Below are positions 45,828 through 57,830 of a DNA stretch of 64,000 nt, one piece after another (positions within the stretch are counted from its first letter, which is position 1; each line of letters begins with the position of its first letter). A program made the translations under genes and the position numbers. Origin of the DNA: Trichopria drosophilae (Eukaryota; Arthropoda; Insecta; Hymenoptera; Diapriidae). The notes beneath the pieces were generated by a model that saw nothing but the letters and a program-made list of their open reading frames with translations, ran no database searches and had not been told where the DNA came from. Location: NCBI GenBank assembly GCA_030407085.1, contig CM059585.1, positions 98,302,501 to 98,366,500 on the forward strand, in the 5' to 3' direction.

Positions 45828-48800
45828 CTATAAATTAACCAATTTTTAATAATAATGTTGAAGGCATAATTGAACTTGGCACGTAATAGTAAATTTGATT
45901 TTTATAAAAAAAAATGAGTACAAACCTTAAAAGCTAAGTCCACTTGTTGTATAGGTTGTCTGCCTATGGCAGTCGCTACGAGGATCATCGTGAGCACTAA
46001 TATTCCTAATATCACAGATATTAAAACGTTTCCATCGGAAACCATACCGCCCAAATTGTTCAGCAAGCATCCAAAAATTAAAACTATAATACCTGCAATC
46101 AAGTACACGATAAGTATTTTAGAGGATTTTTCAGAAATTATGCGATGTACAGCATTCCGAGTACGATAATATTGTTGAATGAAGTATGTTGAACTTACTA
46201 AAGAGTAAAACACCCCATTTAGCTATTCCACTGGTGAAATTTGACGGTACTTTTCGATTATGCAAATTGAAAAGGTACTTTATTAAGTTCTTTGGCGACA
46301 TAACAAAGGAGTCGAGGGTCATGTCTGGTGGAAGCATATTCGCGTAGTCGTCTTTTTGGTATCTGGAAATTTTTATGATTAACTTTTACAATATGTTATC
46401 ATTTTTATCATACATAAATTTTATTAATATGGTAATTTCTTATTGTATAAAATATACCCAAAAACTCCCAGCAATCGAGATTAGATAGGATTGGATTGAA
46501 AATTTCAATTCATTTTGAATTCGTACTTTGATTCCGTAAATATGTATTCAAATGAATTGAATTCCGAAGAAAGGAATCCATCTGTATTCAATTTTACGAA
46601 TACAATCGGAAGCTCAATTTGCCGGACTAAATTTCAGAAAAAGTAATCCATCTGTATTCAATTTTACAAACACAATTACGAATACAATCGGAAGCGCCAT
46701 TTACCGGATTGAATTTCAGAAAAAGTAATCCATTGAAATGCACTTGGATAGTTTTGAGTCCGTAATATTAAATACGGATGGATACAAAGTTTCGTTTTTG
46801 AAAGAAAACTTTTCTTGCATTGAAATGAATACGCTTAGGTAGTTTTGAATCCGTAATGTTGAATATAGATGTATTCAAAGTTTCATTTTTGATAGAAAAC
46901 TTTTTTGCATTGAAATGGGTACACTGATGATAGTTTTGAATCCATAATGTTGAATACGGATCTATTGAAAGTTTCGTTTTTGAAAGACAACTTTTCTTTG
47001 GATTGAAATGAATAGAATACACTTGGATAGTTTTGAATCCGTAATGTTGAATACGGATGCATTCAATATTTCGTTTTTGAAAGACAACTTTTTTTGGATT
47101 GAAATGAATACACTTGGATAGTTTTGAATCCGTAATGTTGAATACGGATGCATTTAATATTTCGTTTTTAAAAAGGAAACTATTTTTGGATTGAATTGGA
47201 TACACTTAGATAGTTTTGAATCCGTAATATTGAATACGGGTGTCTTTAAGATTTAATTTTTAAAAAGAAAACTTTTTTTTTGATTAATATGAATTCAGAA
47301 AATAACCTTTTTATTCGTATGAACAAATAGAATTGTATTTACGTATTAAAATGGATTCACCGTTGACCAAAGTATGGATTCAGAATTTAATAATTGAATC
47401 CAATTCTATAGAACTCTATCCAAATTTGATTGCTGGGTTATTATTTCCTCGTACTCTAATTTAAATTTAATGGTATGTGATATGTAAATATAATTATTTA
47501 ATAAAAATCTACAAATTTTAGGATTTATGTTTGCCTTTCGTTATGTGTGGATTATTTTCCTATTAGAATATCTCTGATGTGTATATAAATGTCGTGCCCA
47601 AAATATCAAGACTATCATCAAAATTACATGTTCTCGTAGTGCCCAAAATTACGAAACCTAATGCAGTATTATTTCACTGTTTTTGAAGCTACTAACTGCA
47701 TCACCGATATTCATTTGACAACATTCAAAATGGCGAATTCAACATATAACTGCCTTGCAATTCATAATCCGTGATCTCGCCCCTCCTCTTTTCAATAATA
47801 TTTGTCAAGCGAATGTCACTAATTTCTTATAAAATGGCAACAATTCTTGATATTCTTTTTTTTTTAATTTCTTCAAAGTAATAAGTAATAAGTTTCTTTG
47901 TCATTTTGAATATGAATCCTTAATGCCCAAAAGGCTTCCCTACCCCTATTTTGGATTGCAAATTCGTGTTCAGTGGGTCAAAATACATCGAAATAGTTAG
48001 GTCCCATACTCAGGCACAATACATTTTTTTGGGGTCGGTGTAATTAACCTAAATTTCTGTTTTGTGAGATTATAGAATTCCGAGATCGGAGTTGGGCCGT
48101 ATTCTAATTTCTAAAATTGTTGTACAATAAAGTAAACATTACCTTAAAATTAAAACGGATATCGCTACAATTGTGTATGCTAAGAGTGTTCCGATCGACA
48201 TCATATTAATAAGTTGTTGAAGATCAAACATCAAAGTCATGATCCCTGAAAGTAAATAACGCTTCATTAGTTATTTTATAGATCTATGAAAAAAAGCGAA
48301 TGTTTAGGAAGTTTTATAACGTTTGATAATCTTTGTTTATCAGATAGAATACTAATTAAATTACTACATGAAGGTATATGTCTTGCTTCGCTCGTGCGAC
48401 AAACTTCGCACTCTTTTAAGATCGGTAATCGCGCCCTTGTTGCATAATGTAATTATAATGTAATTATATCGGTGTGTCGGTCTTTTTGAAAAAAAAAATG
48501 TATTTACATTGACCTCTTGTGGGCCATCTTCAGGACATGAATTTACCAAATCTTTTTCTGTGAGTATATTATATTTAAACTATTTAATCTACATTAAATA
48601 TTATTTGCAGACGAACCTATAAGTAAACCGGAAATGGCTGTCCCGATGATCGGCGTCATGGTTTTTGGATGTACAATGGCGAAAAACTTAAATATGATAC
48701 CATCGCTTCCCATCGCATAAAGAACACGTGGTAATGGAAACATTGCTCCTAAAAAGCTCGTACAAAGAGCAAAAACGGCTCCAATATTAACGATCCATTT

Positions 48801-51800
48801 GATGACCGGCCAGCCCATTTGATCAAAAACGTATGGGAACGGAGCTTTCACGTCCTGAGAAAGAATTGTTATTATTGAATTTGAACATATAAAATATCAG
48901 TAAATTACTTTTTATTGTATCTCAAAAACATTTCCTTGAATACATATTTAGGTTAGCTTTCTAACCCATTAATGCCCAAAGGACACGTTATTTTGCTTTA
49001 ATTTCAATCCAGTATTTCATATCAAAATCGAAGATGAAAATTGACAGGTACATATTCTTACAATTTCAAAGTTGTTTTTCAAGATTCTAATGTCAAAATT
49101 GAGTTTTACTCATCAGGAATTCCAATAGACTTTTAAAAAGATGCCAAAAAATAGAGAAATATTTATTCTTCTTAATTTTTGTCGACTTATTAGAATATTG
49201 GGATTCTATTGAAACTATGGACAAAGGTGGTCAAAATATTTGAATTTTAAGAAACAATTTTAGTTTTATACTCAACATCATTGTAACAATCTTAAAATGT
49301 CGTATTCAATGAAAATTTCAAAAACTGTGAGGTTTTTAACAAAAATGTTAAGAATGAATAGTTCTAAAAATTAATTAAGAATTATAAAGTGGAATTTTTG
49401 AAAGATTTTGTATTATATTTAGAGAAATTTTGAACCTTCATGCTCCTAAAGATTTGTAATTATTTACGAATAATTCTGAAAAAATGTTAGCCTGAAATGT
49501 GTTTTTAAGTTTAGCGCCTTATTGGAATTTCTGATGACTGAAACTCAATGTTTACTTCGAAGTCTTGAAAAGCGACCTTGAAATTGGTGGGATGTGTATC
49601 TTTCACCTTTTTCAAATTTGATTTTGCTACGAAATACTTCATGGAAATTGAAACAATAAAAGTGTTCTTTGGGGTAAAAAGGTTATAAGAAGAAGGTTAA
49701 TGGGTTAATAATTCGAAAGGAAATTAATTTTATATCAAATTCTGAGCACAAAACTTCACGAAGGAAATGTGCTCTCAGTTTCTACAAAATTATCTATTTA
49801 CAGAACATAGTTTATATATCATCGATCCCAATTATTGAAATTAATTTATGTTGCAGAAATTACAAATCTGTTTATTTAAACATTTGAAACACCGGTTGTA
49901 AAATGATGATTTTCCTGTAGTAGAATATGAACCCAGATTCTGGACAGTTTACTTATTGTCGATATCCTTGTTATATGTATTTATAGGAAAACAAAAAGTA
50001 ATTTATTTTATTATTTTTATATAAACAAATTTATAAAAATATTACTTTTTTAAAGCCTAATTCATTTGTGTCGAAATTCGATAATAAATGTATCATCAAA
50101 GTCTTCCCATCGAAACGTTTTTGGGGTCGCTGAATATGAGTCAGGCGCCGAATTCTCAAAATTAAACATAAAGGATCCAATATGGTGGAAAAGAATTGAA
50201 AGAGGTAGCATATGATAATAAAAATCGCTACTCAGTTTTTTTTTGGGTCGCTGAGTACGAATCTGATGGCAGATTTCTCAAAATTCAAACTGGCGAATTC
50301 AATAAGGCATCATAAGGATTTATGACACCTTTTTATAACTGATACGTTATTTATACTTATACAGAAATCCATCTTTAGTAACCTCAAAGCATCCCGTGTA
50401 TCGATATACCAGTGGATTCGTGAGCGTTTCCAATTTTCGATCCGTTGAATTTTGAGAATCTGACACAATTGTAAAGTGTTTGGGCCTTGGGGTCGCTGAT
50501 TACGAATCTGGTGTTACCATTTTAAAACTCAAAATTACATCTTACATTTGGCGGACTAATTTAAAAAAAATCTCACAAAAAATAACTAGAATTTAATATA
50601 AGAGCACTGTGTCCTGAATTTTTTATTCATATTTTTGCTGTGTAGATGTCATTTTGAATGTTGAAATTTGAACTCCAAAAAACCCCAGACATCAATTTTT
50701 CTAAAGGTTCCGTGATTTTTAAAAGATTGGTCGATCATAGTCGACCCGCTATTTCGAATGTTAAAGTTTTAGCTTCAGAATCGTTATTAACATCCAAAAA
50801 AAAACCAAACGTCCAATGTCTTGTTATATGATCAAGAGGATTATTTCATTTGCGTTAGGTGAATTTCTACTTGCTGCAAGTGGATTTTAAGAGTGTAAAA
50901 TTAGAGACAGATTCTTAACAAACTGGAATTCATTCTTTGACAATAATTTTGGAAATTATACTTATTTTGAATAGAATTATTCCAAATAAATTCATATTAT
51001 TATCGTTATATACGATATATGGAGGAAATTATTTGAAATATATATATATATAGCATTAAACGAAAAAAGTATATTTTTTAAAGAATTTAAGTATTATGAT
51101 GACGAAAAATGATACTAGATTCTAATCAGAGCTGCCCAGTTAGTTGGGATTGACATTAACTATGAAAAGTTATTATAAACGTAGATAAATTACAAGTGGC
51201 ATCGATGAACCATAAAATTAAAGAGAAGAACTGTCGAAAAGCTGATTTCGTTTTCTACTAGTAAAATGTACTATTTTACCCCGGTAATAAAAATCGGTAC
51301 ATTTTAAAATCACCTTAATAAAATTGAAAACTTTAATTCAGATCATGAACGTACCGAAAAGTGCCATCTCAAATTGGTTTCAAATTATACGCAGTCGTGC
51401 AGAAAACACAGAGCGTCAAAACCTAGAAATTAGTTTAAATCCACCCAGTATTTACGGGCTTACTTGGGCGTAGTAAGGCCACATCATGGTAAGAACCGAC
51501 GAGATGCAGAAGTAGGACATAAATATAACTGCCAATGATATGACAATGGCAAGAGGGATGTTGCGCTGTGGATTTTTAGCTTCTTCCCCTGTAGTAGCCA
51601 CTGCGTCGAAACCCACGAATCCGAAAAAGCAAATTGCTGCACCAGCCATCACACCGTTTATTCCGAATGGCATGAAACCACCTACACCTACGTGGGTTAT
51701 GTTGGCAGGAATATCTTTTACGTCGATAGCCCAGTTTGCTGGATCGGCTGAAATTGCGAATTTTTAAAATTTTCTAAAGGTAAAGGTCCATAACCTACAG

Positions 51801-52651
51801 TTTGTATTTTTTACAAGAAAATTTAAGTAAAGAAATATTAAACTAGACATGATTAGCACTGGGTAGTAAAATTTAATTACCTTTGATGACTCCTGCTACT
51901 ACAATAATAAGAATTGTTAGAAGATTGATAGCTGTGAAGACGTTATTTAACATGGATGACTCTTTAACGCCGATGCTAAGACAAATGGTGAGAACGATCA
52001 CCATTGTAAAAGCAAAGAAATCCGGATATTTTGACAGAAAACCAACATCTATTGGCATAGCATTTCGGAGAGCATTTTCCATAGTGTAGTTTGACAAAAC
52101 ATCAACGTAGCTGCTGATACCCCTAGCCATACTGGCAGTACCTAATTATGAACCATTCAAATATTAAATTTTATCATGAAGTTGATATAATTTTAATTAG
52201 TTGTAGTTATGACGTGTCGTACTCACCAATAGCATATTCTAATATTAAATTCCAACCAATGACGAAGGCGATGAATTCCCCCACTGTTACGTAGCTGTAG
52301 ACGTACGCAGAACCAGCTTTTGGGACTCTTGAAGAAAATTCTGCGTAACACATACCTAAAAAAATGTTTGTTTTTTAAATGAATTTTATCGATTTTAAGT
52401 AATCAACTGATGTATAATTTACCTGCAAATGTGGAAGCAATGGCAGCGACGAGGAAAGAAATGCAGACAGCAGGTCCGGCTGTTTCTTTGGCAACACTTC
52501 CGGCTAGAACATAAACGCCGAGACCAAGGGTTGAGCCAACCCCAAGTGCTGTAAGGTCGACAATACCCAAAACTCGGGCCAATTCACCCTTGCCTTCTTG
52601 GTCATCTGGTGTCCTTCTCCTCGAGAGGGCTTTCCACAAACTAGTCGCCAT
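45719..52651 (-). CDS. Cationic amino acid transporter (SLC7/CAT, slimfast-like)
   Basis: Nine minus-strand exons, listed separately, join with matching phases to about 561 residues. The N-terminus [17 protein letters not shown] and the motifs [75 protein letters not shown] and [14 protein letters not shown] are diagnostic of CAT transporters, about 14-helix plasma membrane carriers for arginine and lysine. In insects slimfast feeds amino-acid sensing through TOR. An acceptor at 52663-52664 shows at least one upstream 5'UTR exon. The last intron donor (45717-45718) leads to an unplaced terminal exon; CAT proteins usually have about 600-650 residues. Introns hold a 90-bp tandem array and element fragments. 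No frame damage was seen. Confidence 0.92.
45926..46092 (-). CDS. Transporter exon 8
   Basis: Begins after ttgattgcag at 46093-46094, giving a 106-base intron. It codes [15 protein letters not shown] and [14 protein letters not shown] frame continues open across that intron, but the phases and family alignment favour splicing. Confidence 0.8.
46199..46362 (-). CDS. Transporter exon 7
   Basis: 164 bases from [14 protein letters not shown] to [13 protein letters not shown]. The acceptor is aatttccag and the donor GTAAGT at 46193-46198; it leaves phase 1. Confidence 0.85.
46750..47300. repeat. ~90-bp tandem repeat in transporter intron
   Basis: Six diverged units start at tagttttgaatccgtaatg (about 46751, 46841, 46933, 47029, 47118, 47211), with spacing of 89-96 bases. 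Each unit includes atccgta...tacggat, a 7-bp-arm hairpin. The 145-residue ORF across it is just the repeat read in one frame. It lies between exons 6 and 7. Confidence 0.85.
48143..48245 (-). CDS. Transporter exon 6
   Basis: 103 bases coding [18 protein letters not shown] and [15 protein letters not shown]. It is too short to appear as a free ORF but is unmistakable by conservation. The acceptor is tactttcag and the donor GTAATG; it leaves phase 2. Confidence 0.88.
48617..48854 (-). CDS. Transporter exon 5
   Basis: 238 bases beginning [15 protein letters not shown] and including [19 protein letters not shown] and [10 protein letters not shown]. The 2.6-kb intron before it holds many fragments of the ggtcgctgaatacgaatctg repeat. 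Confidence 0.9.
51464..51747 (-). CDS. Transporter exon 4
   Basis: 284 bases. It codes the extracellular segment [13 protein letters not shown], then [36 protein letters not shown] and MMWPYYAQ. The donor GTAAGC leaves phase 0. Confidence 0.9.
51881..52141 (-). CDS. Transporter exon 3
   Basis: 261 bases. It codes [15 protein letters not shown] and the helix [15 protein letters not shown] through VAGVIK. The acceptor is ataattag and the donor GTAATT; phase 1 at both ends. Confidence 0.9.
52227..52355 (-). CDS. Transporter exon 2
   Basis: 129 bases in phase 1 at both ends, with acceptor ttttttag and donor GTGAGT. It codes [15 protein letters not shown] through NLILEYAIG. Confidence 0.9.
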
Positions 52652-52662
52652 GTCGTTGGTTC
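52423..52662 (-). CDS. Transporter exon 1 (start codon)
   Basis: ATG at 52651 after 11 bases of 5'UTR, with the acceptor AG at 52663-52664. It codes residues 1-76, including the first membrane helix and the GVGSTLGLG substrate-site turn. The donor GTAAAT at 52422 leaves phase 1. Confidence 0.9.
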
Positions 52663-53139
52663 CTGTAAAATATTTGGAAAGTACAATTTAGTCATGAATA
52701 TCTGAATAGCTTTGACATATACTAAGATATTAACATATGTTACGTAATTGATCGTGCGTAAAGTACACGTTGTTAAACCTAGTTATTAATTAATACAACA
52801 ATTTAAATTGTCCCGAATCTCTCAAGATTAGTAAATACATAATGGGTCATCATGAACATCCGTGATAAAAGATGATGGTATATAACAATTATTTGACAAA
52901 TTATAACTCTGTCATCGTCTTACAACAGCTGTAGCATTATCACATCCACGGAAAAAACTAAATGGGTGAATTAAAAAGAAATAAAAATAGTAAATTTAGC
53001 TAAAAATGTTGGGTATATGCCTCAGAACTTTTTTTAGTGACTGCAATTATTGCCAGTTTGTTATTCTATAACAAAAAAAAACGAGAAATTCAAAAGGTGA
53101 CAAGTCACAAAACCGACAATAAAAAAACGACTTTAAAAA

Positions 53140-53290
53140 ATGACTGTCCGCTTTTCGATCTTTCTATTTTTTTGTGTCGGCTTTTTGACTGTCGGCTTTT
53201 CGACCGACGGCTTTTCGACTGACGGCTTTATGAATGTCGGTTTTTTCAGCTGTTGGCTTTTTGATGTGGCGGTTTTTCGACTGGCACACA
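53140..53290 (+). repeat. ~16-18-bp minisatellite
   Basis: Repeats of gtcggctttttcgactg-type units with gradual drift (gtcggctttttgact, gacggcttttcgact, tgtcggttttttc). It lies upstream of transporter exon 1 and is probably intronic. Confidence 0.85.
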
Positions 53291-56200
53291 AAACAATAAT
53301 TGAAATACAAACTCCTTATTGGTAACAGGTAATTTGTGCTTTAAGATGTTCGTTTTTTACCCTAAAAAATGCATGTTTTTGTACGATTTTTATCTCAAAA
53401 ACTATACAACATAAAAATCAAGGTTCTACAACAACGAAGTGATTGCTTTTTTATTCATTGTTCTAGGAGTTATAGAACCCGAGGTATGGCCCCTTAAAAT
53501 TGAAGTCGAGTTAGATGTTGGCTGAAATCGAACTTTTCAGTTTAAAATAGTGGAAAAATGAAAGATTTTTTTAGAAGTCCTATTAAATATGTTTGAAGTA
53601 CTTGAAAAGAGCTTTAATTTAAGTACCGATTGAAGGAGTTAGCTTCAAAACTGACGGAGTCATGATAAATACAAAATATTTAATTTCTTTAAAAAATTAA
53701 CTGTTTTTAAATATCTGCAAAACTATCTTAGTAATATCGTTTCACGCTGAACGATTAGTTATTTTTATTAATTTTCATGCGACAAAAATTGACTCAGTTA
53801 TGACCGTTTGAAGGTCAGAACTAAGCACGGAGAGCATCTTTGATAACCCATTTAAAGTTGTCTGTAAAAAACAAAGAGCTGGATAAAAATGAAATCCACA
53901 GGAGTTACAATGCTTGGAATTCCTTACAAAACGCCATTTTTTATGAATTTTTAACTTCAAAATTAAGGAAGTTGTTAAAATAAAATTTTGTATTTATTCA
54001 ATTTTGCAATTATTTTGTGCATTTTTTTCCTGTTATTGCTGTATTTTTTTTTTTCAAGACCTATTATAGACAAATATATTTTCTGAAGAGGTCTACAATG
54101 ATAGTCAAAAGATTAAACTTTTCTAACTATTTACCATGTCATTTTCTAATATATAAGAACAAAATTTGAAGAGACTTTCACTTACGAGTATAGAATTATT
54201 TTTGTATTATATTTCATTCGGAAGTTTTAAAATAGTCTAATAGAGTAATATTTTGTCCTGGTACTGATTACGGGTTTATTAAAATTTGTCTATTGAGTTG
54301 TAATAGAAGTAATAAAAAAACGTTATTAAATGCTGGCTTTTTATTTAAGAGGTTATAATTCATACATGATGATATGCAATTTGCACAATTTCTGTACTAT
54401 CTTGATGCCGACCAGTCTTTAATTTGCTTAATTGGCAGTTAATCAACACGTGAATGAATTTGTGATGCTATCACGAATGATTCTTAAAGATTATTACAAT
54501 TGACTAACTAATATTCTATTTTTTCTCGTTAGATATCATAACAAAAGTAAAAAAAAAAACATTTTGCAATCTTTGAGTTCTGTTTTAGTGGTCTTTAAAT
54601 GAACATCCTTTTTATTAAAATTTGATTGGTATTTGACATTTTTCAAAACTTTCAACATCTTTATTAGATTTCCAAGTATGTAAATATTTATTATTGAAAG
54701 ATAACTAGTTTTAATCATTTTTGTTGAAGATCAAATGTTCCAAATCAAGTTAAACTCGTACAGTAATCGTAAGTATAAAATTACTTTAAAATATTTTTTA
54801 GAATATTACAATCACACTTTTGATGAGTGATAATAACCGAAAATTGTCATAAAAAAACTGTTTTATAGCAATTATTTTGTCATCTACTGAATTGATAGTT
54901 AGAAATAAATTATACATCATTTATTTTCTAAATTTATTTGTATCAATTTACCTTTGGATTCTTCGTTTTTGATATATTTATTTCGACATATATTACGTAG
55001 TACGTTGCATATTTTCTAGTAAATAAAGTTGACTGCATATTCAAGTTTTTACGGCAATAATATTAGCCACATGTAACATTTTTAGTCGTATATTTTTAGC
55101 AATATTATCTAAAATGCAATTATTGTTTAAAACTATATTTATCTCAGGTATAAATATACTGATAATGTTATATAAACAGCAAGGTTCAAATATTTCTATA
55201 ACAAATTTTCCAATTTTGCTATTAATATTAACTTATCTCAATTAGTAAGACTTAATACAGCGAATTTAGTATTCTGTGATATACCAAGTCACCTTTCTCT
55301 TACATTTTAAGCATTCTCATGACATTTTATACTATTTTTAAAATGTTTCATTTTAAAATTATTTATATATCGGGTGGCATTGAAATCGTATATTAAAAAA
55401 TTAATAAATCAGAAAATATTCATCAATTTATAATTGATATTTTGTTCTAAATTTTATACACGAAAAACTACTTCTAGTCAATAAGCACTTTTCCTTATGT
55501 AAGTTGACTATGTATATGGAAATACAAAAGTAATTATTATTACATTCTAATTGAATGGCATATCGATGAAAAATATCTTGTCAGCTTACGATTAGCTCAA
55601 TTGTAAATGTTATTTAATGTGTAATTATGTAATGCCTGCACTATTTATTTAGATATTAACTAAATTATAGGTGTAATTGGTCGGTTTATCACGACATGTC
55701 TATATTGAAATAAATATCTGTAAAAATATGTTAGTAGTTTTAAACTTTCCTTATAATTGCAGATTTAATTGTCACTCGTATTACGACAGCAGAAAAGAAA
55801 ATAAACACAAACTTGTTTCAAGCGCAGCAATAATCTAAAGTATTCGCAATTAATAATTAACCACGTGCGTTAGCCGTCAATCAAGAAGTACGGAAAGTGT
55901 GAATGAATTGGTTGTCTGATGTAACAGAAGACTAATATTACCACGCTTAAATTTGCTCTGAAATTTGATTCGGCTGTAGAAAAGGAACACGTAAAATCTA
56001 CAATTGCAAAGGTACCAAAACTCTAAAAACTCTAGATTATGCAATAAATTAAATTTCTGTTTCTCAAAGTAACAACATTAACCTTTAATTGTATTTATTG
56101 CAGTAAACTATTAATTGCTTAATGAGTTGAACAAATTCATTAATATGTTATAAATAACCGTTAATTGTAACTATCGATTAAAACGTACTTTCCCTTAATC

Positions 56201-57150
56201 GCAATTATGCATGGCCTATATGACTTATGTGCAATTTAAAACGTGACCATTGAATTCCAAACTACACTATATAAACAGGTTTAGACGTTTTTGGTGCCTA
56301 TAAGATGCAATAAACGTCTAATTCATTTAACCGATTAACGCCGAATAAGCCTGAAATCATAGCTCTACTTTGAAATAATGTCGCAGATGCAGAAAAAATT
56401 ATTGTAAAATATGTGAATACCGTTTTATTATGGGTTTGGTAACGTCCTGCCGCGGTCGGATTTCATTTTTGTTGACATAGAAAACCAATATGGCGACTTT
56501 ATTGTAAAAAATGCGAAAAAATCAACCATTTTTTTTAGTTAATATTTTTTTAAGAAAACGTAATTTTGATACTGAATAAAATGGCAAAAACTGTTGAAAC
56601 TTAAAAATTGTGCAGTAGATTATAATGAAAATTCAAAATGGCGTCTTGAAAATTGAGGATATTGATAATAAATTTGCAAATTTCAAGTATGTTGGACAAA
56701 CCGTTATCACTTTAACTAAACTTTCAAAATTCAAAACGGCGGATCCAATATGGAGGACCAAGGTAATAACACTTTTAGCGAATTTCAGGAAACTTAGTAT
56801 AAATGTGTTTTTCGGTTCGCTGGCCATGGTTTTTCAAAGTTCAAAATGATTACGGTATACAAAAACCGAAACCAGAGCAAGTAAAAAACAACTACATAGT
56901 TTATTTACTTATCGAATCGTATCAACGGAAACTATTTCATTTTCGTCCATTACATTTAATTTTGCTGTGCAATATACAAACTTTAAGAAAAATTACATAT
57001 GAAGTTGGTTTTGAACATTAAAAATGAATAATGAAGTAAACCTCGTCACCCCTAAATTGATTTGAATTATACCATTTTATTCAAAGAGTAAATCCACTAC
57101 TCTAAAGTCTAAGAGTGAACTGTCACTTCTAAACAGTGGAATTTTACTCC
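53291..57150. other. AT-rich, no gene seen
   Basis: No protein-like ORF on either strand. 56440-56840 holds fragments of the cggatccaatatggagga / cattttgaatttt repeat also found in the TTAA elements. The rest may be 5' intron or upstream DNA of the transporter gene. Confidence 0.45.
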
Positions 57151-57199
57151 CTAAGATTGAAAACTTGGCAAGTCGCAGATTAAAGTGCTCATGAGGTTT

Positions 57200-57830
57200 A
57201 TGATTTTTTCATCGAGTTTTTGTCAAGTTATATGATTTTCATATATTTAGTAAATGTGTAATTGTAAGAAAATAATTAATAAAATGAGGCCAATCTTCTT
57301 GTTCAGAATTGTTCCATCATATAAACATTTGGAGATATCCTAACATAAAAGTACGAATAACATGCTTTTTACCGAATTTTAATAATTTTTTGTGGCTGAA
57401 CAAAATTCTTGTTTTTTGGAAATTGGATTCTTCAGAATCATATACTTTTCCGAAGGTTTTCTAAGTGCTGAATCAAAATCAAATCTTAAAATAATCTATC
57501 ACGTCAAGGTTTTGAGATATCCTAACCCAAAAGTGTAAAAAAAGAAACTCGATGAAAAAAAAAATCGAATCGAAATTACTAAAATAGCATATGGAAGCTG
57601 ATGAATGGCACTTTAATCTACATTTTGCTAAATTACGAACAAAAACTTTGTTCGTCCACAAAAACTTTGTTCGTCCACAAAAACTTACTGAAAATGGTAA
57701 AAATCGGTGTTTTTTTTTGCACTTTTAGGTTATGGTATCTAAAAATCTTGATGTCACAGAACAATTCTACTCCCAGATTTAGATTATAGTCCTCTTTCTG
57801 GGAATGGAGATCAGCATTATTTTATTGGCT
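57200..57830. repeat. Imperfect foldback, ~120-300-bp arms
   Basis: 57303-57420 and 57640-57765 are inverted copies (cagaattgttc, agatatcctaac, ataaaagtacgaat, ctttttaccgaattt against complements). Weaker similarity extends outward. The phrase acaaaaactttgttcgtcc is duplicated at about 57640-57685. Confidence 0.65.

Noticed and set aside
46093..46213. N-terminal part of the minus ORF at 45902-46213
   Set aside because: It is better explained as a 106-bp intron of the transporter, as phases and family motifs fit only with splicing.
46768..47205. 145-residue minus ORF
   Set aside because: It is the ~90-bp tandem repeat read in one frame, inside a transporter intron.
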